Of a stretch of DNA of 5,306 bases, positions 1 to 5,114 are shown piece after piece. How positions within the stretch are numbered: position 1 is the stretch's first letter; every line of letters begins with the position of its first letter. A program made the translations under genes and the position numbers. The notes under the pieces were generated by a model, which ran no database searches, was not told where the DNA came from, and saw nothing but the letters and a program-made list of their open reading frames with translations. Source of the DNA: Candidatus Bathyarchaeota archaeon (lineage in GTDB: Archaea > Thermoproteota > Bathyarchaeia > 40CM-2-53-6); NCBI GenBank assembly GCA_005883085.1, contig VBAY01000129.1, forward strand, positions 1 to 5,306, given 5' to 3'.

Positions 1-477
1 TCCTGGGCTATCGCGGCTGTTGTCTACATCTCGGAGCTGTTCTTCGGATCTCCGATCATCTGGATGCTTCCCATCATGCTCCTTGTGATAATGATAGGGC
101 TCGGTCTCGACTACGACATCTTCCTAGTCACACGGATAAGAGAGTATTTCACAGAGGGTTCCTCCGATGACGCCGCCATTGAGAACGCGGTGGAGCACAC
201 CGGTCCGATAATCACTACGAGCGGACTAGTGACAGCAGGAGCATTTGCTACGATGATGCTATCTCGTATTCCGCTCTTGCAGCAGCTTGGCATGGGCATT
301 TTCATAGTCGTTATGCTCGATGCTGGTCTGGTAAGGATATACCTCGTCCCATCGATCATGCGCTACATGAAGAGGCTCAACTGGTGGGCCCCAAGGATCT
401 TTAGACGGGTCCCAGCTCAAAATCCTCTGCTGACCCAGCCTCAGGCCACCTTTGACCGCGAGGCGAAAGAAGACTAA
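1..477 (+). CDS. MMPL/RND-family membrane transporter, C-terminal part (5' truncated by window edge)
   Basis: The frame is open from base 1, giving 158 residues up to TAA at 475-477; the ATG at 64 is an internal methionine, not the start. The visible part matches the last membrane block of MMPL (RND superfamily) exporters. A hydrophobic helix ends in GLGLDYDIF (residues 33-41), with the Asp37-Tyr38 pair that in this family relays protons within the membrane. It is followed by the cytoplasmic RIREYF segment, a helix with TGPIITTSGLVTAGAF (67-82), and the closing block LDAGLVRIYLVPS (106-118), which ends in the family-typical NWWAPR. Family members use the proton gradient to export lipids or other hydrophobic cargo; the substrate cannot be read from this fragment. 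The last 25 or so residues form a polar cytoplasmic tail. The gene converges on the surface-protein gene 30 bases away. Family assignment is secure; cargo is unknown. Confidence 0.92.
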   Translation, partial: SWAIAAVVYISELFFGSPIIWMLPIMLLVIMIGLGLDYDIFLVTRIREYFTEGSSDDAAIENAVEHTGPIITTSGLVTAGAFATMMLSRIPLLQQLGMGIFIVVMLDAGLVRIYLVPSIMRYMKRLNWWAPRIFRRVPAQNPLLTQPQATFDREAKED

Positions 478-478
478 G

Positions 479-541
479 CGATAGTTGCAGCGACAGGCCA
501 TCTCTGTCTATCGGGCAGCCTGTTTCAGGTTTTCCGTTTTT
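479..541 (+). terminator. Putative terminator of the MMPL gene
   Basis: An imperfect stem-loop lies in the convergent gap: outer arms CGATA (479-483) and TATCG (509-513), inner arms GACAG (492-496) and CTGTC (504-508), with an unpaired bulge on the left side. It is followed on the plus strand by T-tracts at 530-533 (T4) and 537-541 (T5), inside the 3' end of the opposing gene. Archaeal RNA polymerase terminates on oligo-T tracts, so the T-tracts are the stronger evidence and the stem may be incidental. Confidence 0.38.
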
Positions 542-2355
542 CTCGCCTTGTAGACACGCTTGTAAACGAAGATTCCCGAAGATACACCTGTCGCCACAAC
601 GATTGCAAGGATGATCCATGCGGCATTCGCACTCACGACTGAGTATCCACCATTGGCTAGGGGTAGCCGGACTTGCACGCTAGTATTCGATCCTAACGTG
701 ACCTCTGTTCGGCCGTAAGCCGACTGTCCACTGGTCTTCGCGATGACGATCAGTTGACCCACCGGGAGGTCATGTATGCTGAGGGCCCCGTTACCGTCCG
801 TTGTTCCTTGGGAAAGTAGTTGCCCGTTGAGGAACACGATCACCTGTGAGCTTCCCACGGCGTGGCCAGTCTGGTCAACGACTTGAACCGCAAGGTCGTA
901 GATCCGTAGCTTGAATGTTGGTGTGCCATATTTCGGGTCGAAAGACGTGGTCGAAGGAGAAACATCCACACCTTTCCAGGTCACGTCTGACACAGTGTAC
1001 GTTCCTGCAGGAAGAGAGTAGATTCCTGACGGGTCTGCTTCCGTGTAGGACGCGTCAGGGTTGACCAAGTGGAACTTCGAGGGAAACGTTGGAAGAGTGT
1101 TTCCGTTTCCGTCAGTGAAGGCTTTACTGAAGTCCACTTGGTAGAGAGGAATTGCTATTGATAGGTAGATCGAAGTCGGGCGGAACAGGTTCGTTTGATT
1201 GACCAGTATTCCGTTCCAGTATGAGCCAACGGTGTAAGTGGAATTGTCCGGAAGGATCGCTAGCGGGACGACGTACCCAGTGGAATTGGAGATGCCGAAG
1301 TATACCGGGTTCCCGGACGTGAACACGGCTACTTGGACACCTGGAACAGGCGTCTGTGACGAGTCAGACTGGATAGCCCGAATAGTCAGCAGCCATGTGG
1401 CGTAGAGAGAGTAGGAAAGCTGGCTTGTCGCGACTATTCCATTATTGTCGATCGCTGCGATGGTAACTTGGTAGATGCCACTTGGATCGGTGTTCGAATA
1501 CGTGACGTTCAATTCCCAAGTTCCTGCGTTCGACGTGTCCGACCCCTTGATCCGCACTAATGGAGCGTTGGTTGCGTAGGATGATCCTGTTGGAGAGGTG
1601 ATGTTGGTTTTCACGGAGATAATATCGTAGAGTCCAAGAGTATCGAATGCCTGCGCTTGAAGTATAACCTCCCGGCTTGTGGATGTTACATTCTTGCTGA
1701 AGGCACTGCGCTGCACTCCCGTCGAATCGTAGGTTGCACTAGTGGAGATGCCTAGTCTGGACTGAAAATCTACCGAGCTGCTACTCGGTGAGGATGGGCT
1801 ATCGTAGTACATGAATAGTTGTGCTGTAGAACTTGGAGCGTTCACTGTTATGGTGAAGTTCAGGATGGATCCTGCCTGAACTTGTAATGGACCGGTGGAT
1901 GAGGACAAGAAGTAGGATTGCAACACTGTGTGGACTGGGCTGTTGAGGGTGGCGCTAGCCACAAAGACATTCGCACCGGTTATGTTAACCTCGCCCAACG
2001 AGGCAGTGATAACCGTCCCGCCGCCGGTGCTTGACGAGGCCTGGAGATAGAGTGTGAAGTTGACGTTGCCTTGGACGGTCACGTTTCCGGTCATAACCGG
2101 CTGGCTGTAAAAGTTGAAGACCGCGGGGCCGCCGGTCAAGTTTCGCTGTTCGCTCTGGGTCGAGGGCGACCATAGGCTAGTTGTGTTGGACCACAGGCTT
2201 GTGGTGACGGCATTGATTGTCTTGGATGTCTGCTTGTGAAAGTAGAATATTGAAGTCTGGGCCGGTGAAGAGCCGTGAAGCGTGATTGACAGGGCTGGGA
2301 TGAGAATAAGGCTGGCAACAATGAAAAGATAGAATAGGCGAGCGGTGGTTCTCAT
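508..2355 (-). CDS. Secreted, C-terminally anchored beta-rich surface protein (615 aa)
   Basis: Unnamed extracellular protein that starts at ATG (2353-2355). Residues 1-30 form a signal peptide with a short basic start (MRTTAR) and a hydrophobic core. Residues 579-600 form one transmembrane helix followed by a basic tail (KRVYKARK), so the body should face outside. Residues about 35-240 look like a beta-sandwich/jelly-roll region with alternating hydrophobic strands and a Ser-rich stretch at 186-194. Residues about 240-320 look Ig-like. Three repeats of the carboxypeptidase-regulatory/transthyretin-like type follow (about 322-400, 406-475 and 484-565); the last has the typical DQTGHAV...TTDGNGALSIHDLPVGQ pattern. 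I count 13 N-x-S/T sequons (for example N57, N91, N124, N222, N371, N557), which fits a glycosylated archaeal envelope protein. There is no catalytic motif, so a structural, adhesive or transporter-accessory role is possible. Domain names are inferred from strand pattern only. It converges with the MMPL gene. Confidence 0.85.
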   Translation of the reverse strand: MRTTARLFYLFIVASLILIPALSITLHGSSPAQTSIFYFHKQTSKTINAVTTSLWSNTTSLWSPSTQSEQRNLTGGPAVFNFYSQPVMTGNVTVQGNVNFTLYLQASSSTGGGTVITASLGEVNITGANVFVASATLNSPVHTVLQSYFLSSSTGPLQVQAGSILNFTITVNAPSSTAQLFMYYDSPSSPSSSSVDFQSRLGISTSATYDSTGVQRSAFSKNVTSTSREVILQAQAFDTLGLYDIISVKTNITSPTGSSYATNAPLVRIKGSDTSNAGTWELNVTYSNTDPSGIYQVTIAAIDNNGIVATSQLSYSLYATWLLTIRAIQSDSSQTPVPGVQVAVFTSGNPVYFGISNSTGYVVPLAILPDNSTYTVGSYWNGILVNQTNLFRPTSIYLSIAIPLYQVDFSKAFTDGNGNTLPTFPSKFHLVNPDASYTEADPSGIYSLPAGTYTVSDVTWKGVDVSPSTTSFDPKYGTPTFKLRIYDLAVQVVDQTGHAVGSSQVIVFLNGQLLSQGTTDGNGALSIHDLPVGQLIVIAKTSGQSAYGRTEVTLGSNTSVQVRLPLANGGYSVVSANAAWIILAIVVATGVSSGIFVYKRVYKARKTENLKQAAR

Positions 2356-2598
2356 GGGTTGCTTCCATCTGACAGGAAAATAGACAGTTACGGACAGGGA
2401 TTGTCAGTACCAAAGCGTGCTGTCACTTCAGAATCATCGCGAATGGTTACAGGAAGGGTCTCTGCTTTTGCCAAGCTTGATAGAAGAATGCAGAGCTAAC
2501 CCGACAGTTGCTTCAAATTCACGAGGAAATGTCCGCGATCCTCACAAGCCCCCTTTAGCCTCCGAAACAAGGTAAGACCATAAGGAAGAACATGTAGC
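2356..2598. other. Non-coding interval between two minus-strand genes
   Basis: These 243 bases separate the zinc-ribbon gene's stop from the surface-protein gene's start. Besides the promoter candidate near 2371-2397, I see only moderately T-rich minus-strand sequence just after the zinc-ribbon stop (about 2560-2590), which could end that transcript. I found no tRNA-like T-loop with a matching stem, no convincing small gene and no repeat array. Confidence 0.5.
2371..2397 (-). promoter_or_regulatory. Candidate promoter of the surface-protein gene, with CTGTC repeats
   Basis: On the minus strand the TATA-like CTATTTT (2377-2383) is centred about 25 bases upstream of the ATG at 2355. If used, transcription would begin at or very near the ATG, giving a leaderless or nearly leaderless mRNA. 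Three CTGTC pentamers (2393-2397, 2383-2387, 2371-2375) surround the box at 10- and 12-base steps, close to one helical turn. A weak GGAAG (minus strand, about 7 bases before the ATG) offers an alternative Shine-Dalgarno start. The evidence is visual only. Confidence 0.28.
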
Positions 2599-2976
2599 CT
2601 AGTGTACTTGTCCCCATTCATTGCCGCATGTGTCGCAGCGGTACAGCTTCGCCTTCCCGGAACGCTGCTCCCTGGCTGATAATTCGATATTCGTGGACCC
2701 GCATTTCGGGCAGACAGTATGGTAGATGTTCATTTTCAGCGTGTCGACAATGTAGCAGGACTTCGAGTGGTCGTTCCAGAACATACACAAGTCCCGCACA
2801 CAAACAGATGCCATCAAGGGGCATATCATCTGGTTGAACTTGCTCGTGGCGGACCGAAGGATTCGTCGAAAAGTAGGGTCTCGCATGTCAAGGAAGGGTT
2901 CTATCCTCGCATCATCTGGAGGGTCCTGTTCACGTTCCTGTCTTGCTTCGCTGTCGGACCCTTCATCTTCGGCCAC
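2599..2976 (-). CDS. Small zinc-ribbon protein with an extra four-cysteine cluster (TFIIS/TFS C-domain-like)
   Basis: I place the start at GTG (2974-2976), giving 125 residues, because AGGAGA lies 10 bases upstream. The frame extends to a TTG at 3018 (139 residues), which lacks a ribosome binding site. Another option is ATG at 2886 (95 residues, starting MRDPTFRR). Using the 139-residue numbering, residues 15-45 are acidic and probably disordered, and 46-62 are basic. Next comes a cluster C66-x6-C73-x4-C78-x9-C88. The C-terminus is a zinc ribbon, CPKC (103-106) with CDTC (128-131), ending GNEW as in RNA polymerase M/TFIIS-type ribbons. The acidic Asp-Glu pair that makes TFS/TFIIS stimulate RNA cleavage is absent: the matching loop reads EQRSGKAK. 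A cleavage-factor role is therefore unlikely. A nucleic-acid- or protein-binding, possibly regulatory, role is inferred. It is divergent from the ThyX pair. Confidence 0.72.
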   Translation of the reverse strand: MAEDEGSDSEARQEREQDPPDDARIEPFLDMRDPTFRRILRSATSKFNQMICPLMASVCVRDLCMFWNDHSKSCYIVDTLKMNIYHTVCPKCGSTNIELSAREQRSGKAKLYRCDTCGNEWGQVH

Positions 2977-2986
2977 TGACCAACAG

Positions 2987-2992
2987 TCTCCT
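2987..2992 (-). promoter_or_regulatory. Shine-Dalgarno site deciding the GTG start of the zinc-ribbon gene
   Basis: The minus strand reads AGGAGA, 10 bases before GTG at 2974-2976. It is the only good ribosome binding site near any of the three possible starts, and it lies downstream of the TTG at 3018, which argues against that longer start. Confidence 0.5.
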
Positions 2993-3008
2993 GACTCGTT
3001 CGTTCTCG

Positions 3009-3016
3009 CTATAGAC
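3009..3016 (-). promoter_or_regulatory. Candidate TATA box of the zinc-ribbon gene
   Basis: The minus strand reads GTCTATAG here. Archaeal TATA boxes sit about 26 bases before the transcription start, so a start near 2986-2988 is predicted. That is just at the AGGAGA site and about 10 bases before the GTG, consistent with the GTG start. Recognised by eye only. Confidence 0.3.
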
Positions 3017-3103
3017 AAACCGCGTAGCTAAGGATGCTGTCTCTTCCAAAACCATCATTCAGTCACAAGACACGCGTTAGCTCACACTTCTGCTCCGTAG
3101 AAG

Positions 3104-3113
3104 AATCCGGATT
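3104..3113. repeat. Perfect 10-base palindrome in the divergent promoter region
   Basis: AATCCGGATT is its own reverse complement. It lies about 20 bases upstream of the TATA-like box of the ThyX pair, where an archaeal regulator could bind. A perfect 10-base palindrome can also arise by chance in a window of this size. Confidence 0.35.
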
Positions 3114-3129
3114 ACAAGAATGAGGCGGT

Positions 3130-3147
3130 AGCTCTTTTATTGGAGCT
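3130..3147 (+). promoter_or_regulatory. Candidate promoter of the ThyX pair (TATA-like core in an inverted repeat)
   Basis: The A/T-only run TTTTATT (3135-3141) is flanked by inverted arms AGCTC (3130-3134) and GAGCT (3143-3147). A transcription start about 26 bases downstream would fall near 3164, leaving a leader of about 18 bases that contains the GAAGGA ribosome site before the ATG at 3182. If correct, the upstream TTG at 3140 would lie inside the promoter and could not be the start. Confidence 0.38.
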
Positions 3148-3166
3148 GAGCATCTACCCTTCTCAA

Positions 3167-3172
3167 GAAGGA
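3167..3172 (+). promoter_or_regulatory. Shine-Dalgarno site deciding the ATG start at 3182
   Basis: GAAGGA lies 9 bases upstream of ATG 3182-3184. The protein from this ATG begins MRVRLVGYEPD, the usual way ThyX-family proteins start. The frame also reaches a TTG at 3140, which would add 14 residues that have no counterpart in the family. Confidence 0.6.
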
Positions 3173-3181
3173 TTTCTCGTC

Positions 3182-3640
3182 ATGCGTGTTCGCCTCGTTG
3201 GCTACGAGCCTGACCTCGAAAGGGTATGCGCCGCCGCAATGCGATCATGCTACTCTCCCCACCCAGGGTATGAGCTGTTCACCCACACCTCGCATGACAA
3301 GGTGTTGGATGGGGAAAAAATCTTCGATGCCGAGCGAATAGGCGGATTGTTGAAGCGTGCGCTTGAGCTGGGACACTACGATATCCTTGAGCACAATAGC
3401 ATCACCTGGCTGGTGGAGGCTGACCAGAAGGAGATCCTCTTCCTCATGGAATCATCGAAGTTCTTCGAGACAAGCCAGATCGACGAACAGCGATGGCTCA
3501 TCACAACAAACCTGCGAGTACTAGTCGAGCTAGCGCGAGGAACCGACGACCTACCATTGACGAAAGAACTCGTCGCTACCTTGAACAAGGCAGCCCCGAT
3601 AATCGCCTCAGCACTGTCACTACCGACCGCAAGAAGCTAG
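3182..3640 (+). CDS. ThyX-related protein, first component (N-terminal ThyX signature, no RHR motif)
   Basis: The gene runs from ATG 3182 to TAG 3638-3640 (152 residues). Residues 1-75 look like the start of a flavin-dependent thymidylate synthase: MRVRLVGYEPDLERVCAAAM, then RSCYSP, then GGLLKRALELGHYDILEH (54-71), the conserved GHxxxxEH region preceding the first core strand. In a normal ThyX (about 220-250 residues) the SRxxxHQxxRHR helix and flavin/dUMP motif come next. Here that block is missing. The chain instead reads about 35 residues rich in charge and Phe (KEILFLMESSKFFETS, 83-98), followed by RWLITTNLRVLVELARG (104-120). That segment vaguely resembles the ThyX C-terminal helix containing NxRxLxxF. 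It is probably not active alone. It may be a partner subunit of the next gene product, an internally deleted paralogue, or the 5' part of a gene split by a frameshift. The next start codon is one base away. Confidence 0.75.
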   Translation: MRVRLVGYEPDLERVCAAAMRSCYSPHPGYELFTHTSHDKVLDGEKIFDAERIGGLLKRALELGHYDILEHNSITWLVEADQKEILFLMESSKFFETSQIDEQRWLITTNLRVLVELARGTDDLPLTKELVATLNKAAPIIASALSLPTARS

Positions 3641-3641
3641 G

Positions 3642-4376
3642 ATGAGAATGGCAAGCAAAGCAATTCTGTTCAGCTACACGAACTATCCCGAGCTCAACGC
3701 GAACTTGGAAGGGGCCGGTGTGAAGATGAGCCAGGAGAGCATGCTACGTCATGGAAGTTTCACGTTCGACCTGCAAGGCATTAGCAGAGCAGCAAGCCAC
3801 CAGATCGTTAGGCATAGAATAGCATCTTTCAGCCAACAGAGCCAAAGATACGTGAAAGTCACACGTAGCTACGGTTACCTGAAGCCGCCCGGAGTTCCGG
3901 AAGACCTCAAGGTCCCAGTCGAAATAAAGGGACACAGGCTAGATCTGAACTTCGAAGACGTTATGGATCTGACTCGCCAGGCCGAGGAAGGACTCGTTTC
4001 CAAAGGCATCAAAGCAGAGGATAGCCGATACCTCCGGCCCAACGCGGCAACCACGAACATTGTCATGAGCATGAGCCCTCGACAGCTCATTCACTTCTTC
4101 AATCTCCGCTGCGCTCCTGACGCTCAGTGGGAGATCCGCGACCTTGCATGGTCAATGTACGCAGCGGTTCGACTTGCATCACCCGAAGTCTTCGGTCCTC
4201 TACCCGCCGCCGATGAGAGCGATTACATTAAGAAACGAGTCTCCATTGTCGAAGACTTGGTTCGAAAAGGAGAGAACGGATTCTCCAAGACCCAGCCAGG
4301 AGAACTGTTCCGACTCCAGCTTCAACCCCTACTAGAGCTCGTCCATCCAGTCGAAACCTTCGTGCGACACTACTAG
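3642..4376 (+). CDS. thyX: Flavin-dependent thymidylate synthase ThyX (catalytic component)
   Basis: ThyX makes dTMP from dUMP using methylenetetrahydrofolate and reduced FAD, in the cytoplasm. This 244-residue protein has the defining motif RHRxxSxxxxSxR in full (R57-H58-R59, S62, S67, R69), preceded by GISRAASHQIV. The C-terminal block is also complete: EDSRYLRPNAATTNIVMSMS (126-145), then HFFNLRCAPDAQWEIR (151-166). N154, R156 and Q162 correspond to dUMP-binding positions in characterised ThyX. The N-terminus is odd: only about 30 residues precede a weak version of the GHxxxxEH region (SQESMLRH), so the usual N-terminal strand and helix are missing; they are present in the preceding gene. 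A tail of about 60 residues (184-244) extends past the usual end. ATG 3642 lies one base after the upstream TAG. An in-frame ATG at 3648, with AGGA five bases before it, is an alternative start. Translation is probably coupled to the gene before. Confidence 0.88.
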   Translation: MRMASKAILFSYTNYPELNANLEGAGVKMSQESMLRHGSFTFDLQGISRAASHQIVRHRIASFSQQSQRYVKVTRSYGYLKPPGVPEDLKVPVEIKGHRLDLNFEDVMDLTRQAEEGLVSKGIKAEDSRYLRPNAATTNIVMSMSPRQLIHFFNLRCAPDAQWEIRDLAWSMYAAVRLASPEVFGPLPAADESDYIKKRVSIVEDLVRKGENGFSKTQPGELFRLQLQPLLELVHPVETFVRHY

Positions 4377-4389
4377 AAGAACGACGCCG

Positions 4390-4406
4390 TCGCGGAATTA
4401 TCGCGG
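4390..4406. repeat. Short direct repeat TCGCGG at the convergent gene ends
   Basis: TCGCGG occurs at 4390-4395 and 4401-4406 with five bases between. It overlaps the end of CGACG-C-CGTCG, an inverted repeat at 4382-4392 with a one-base centre. The gap between the convergent stop codons is only 21 bases, so this may be incidental GC-rich spacer. Confidence 0.25.
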
Positions 4407-4973
4407 TAAATTGCTTCCAGTCGTAGGCCGTTTGGCCCAGATTTTCTTTTCGCTCAACAGAAATCTTCCCCCGAACGTGAGAAATATGCTCGCAAGGTTA
4501 GACCAAAGGTAGGGAACGCCCAGGGCAGTTGTCAAGCCAAAGAGTAGGGGAATTCTTAGGAGCAGATCAGATGAGGAAACCGCGTTGAAAAGCAGGGCTT
4601 TTCGGACAAGCCCCCCAGCTGTTTCTCTCGATCTGAAGACAAGAAAGTTATTCAGAGCAAAGTTAATGAAAACAGCTGCTTGGCTACTGAGGATCGCACT
4701 GAAAAGAAAATAAACGCCGTAGAGACCCGTTAACACAAACAGAACGTACTGGTTGAGAAATATTCCCAATCCGCCTACGAAACCGAATTTCAATAGGATC
4801 CAAGCTATCGAACCTCCGGTCTTTGGCTTGCGTGGAAGAGGCGGCGGGAACATCCCAAAGCCTGAAGAGAATCGAGTGTCCTTGAGCGCTGCCCTATAGA
4901 GGGATTCTTGGGAGTACTGTCGCCTTGCTAAGACTTCTGTCAGAGGATTGGTAGGACGGATCTCTGAACTCAA
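4398..4973 (-). CDS. GtrA-like four-helix membrane protein
   Basis: GtrA-family proteins are small four-helix membrane proteins thought to help move lipid-linked sugars or assist cell-surface polysaccharide synthesis. Residues 61-113 match the first half of the family well: LKFGFVGGLGIFLNQYVLFVL (helix 1, 61-81), then AAVFINFALNNFLVFRSR, which ends helix 2 with the family's NFxLNxxxVF pattern. Helices 3 (about 126-148) and 4 (about 156-174, ending SEKKIW) complete the fold. Residues 1-55 are a hydrophilic, Pro- and Arg-rich extension unusual for the family. The start is uncertain. TTG 4973 gives 191 residues and sits about 15 bases after a predicted transcription start. ATG 4853 gives 151 residues, nearer the family norm. 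The frame stays open up to 5045 without a standard ATG or GTG. No glycosyltransferase partner, a common companion, is visible here. It converges with thyX. Confidence 0.82.
   Translation of the reverse strand: MSSEIRPTNPLTEVLARRQYSQESLYRAALKDTRFSSGFGMFPPPLPRKPKTGGSIAWILLKFGFVGGLGIFLNQYVLFVLTGLYGVYFLFSAILSSQAAVFINFALNNFLVFRSRETAGGLVRKALLFNAVSSSDLLLRIPLLFGLTTALGVPYLWSNLASIFLTFGGRFLLSEKKIWAKRPTTGSNLPR
4426..4450 (+). terminator. Putative terminator of the ThyX pair
   Basis: A short hairpin, GGCC-gttt-GGCC (4426-4437), is followed four bases later by T4-C-T4 (4442-4450), read on the plus strand inside the 3' end of the opposing GtrA-like gene. The T-run is a plausible archaeal terminator about 65 bases after the thyX stop. 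The stem is only four base pairs. Confidence 0.42.
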
Positions 4974-5011
4974 TAGCTGGCCGGCAATTCTAGCTAGAAG
5001 CGTTTCCCGCG

Positions 5012-5017
5012 ATATAA
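5012..5017 (-). promoter_or_regulatory. Candidate TATA box of the GtrA-like gene
   Basis: The minus strand reads TTATAT here (context GGTTATATCG). A transcription start near 4988 would follow, about 15 bases before the TTG at 4973, which favours the longer protein. No clear Shine-Dalgarno site lies between. Confidence 0.35.
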
Positions 5018-5114
5018 CCGATACCCTCTCTGTCGACCGAACTGTTTAGGATCGCGTGGAAGAGACACGTCACGCTTTCGTAGTATTTCTGGGAAAACGA
5101 GACTGACAGGAAAT

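Noticed and set aside
1985..2413. Overlapping minus-strand frames near the start of the surface-protein gene
   Set aside because: Out of frame with the signal peptide and beta-rich protein, with low-quality Pro/Arg/Ser/Gln-rich composition; no ribosome site or motif.
2500..2540. TTCAAAT as a possible tRNA T-loop near 2515
   Set aside because: The flanking five-base arms do not pair and no acceptor or anticodon stem can be drawn.
2599..2976. Calling the zinc-ribbon protein a genuine transcript cleavage factor (TFS)
   Set aside because: The N-terminal TFS ribbon and the catalytic Asp-Glu pair are absent; only the C-terminal ribbon outline is shared.
2628..3031. Plus-strand open frames across the zinc-ribbon gene
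   Set aside because: They are rich in Arg/Ser with no recognisable fold and are shadows of the minus-strand cysteine-rich gene, whose motifs are clear.
3023..3084. Near-repeat CGCGTAGCT / CGCGTTAGCT in the divergent region
   Set aside because: Only two imperfect copies, differently placed relative to either promoter; no support beyond similarity.
3140..3181. TTG at 3140 as the start of the first ThyX-like gene
   Set aside because: It lies within the likely promoter, has no ribosome site, and adds 14 residues unlike the family; ATG 3182 has GAAGGA upstream.
2369..5113. Shared 11-mer CTGACAGGAAA at 2369-2379 and 5103-5113
   Set aside because: A few shared 11-mers are expected by chance in a window this long, and the two copies sit in unlike positions (promoter side of one gene, 3' side of another).
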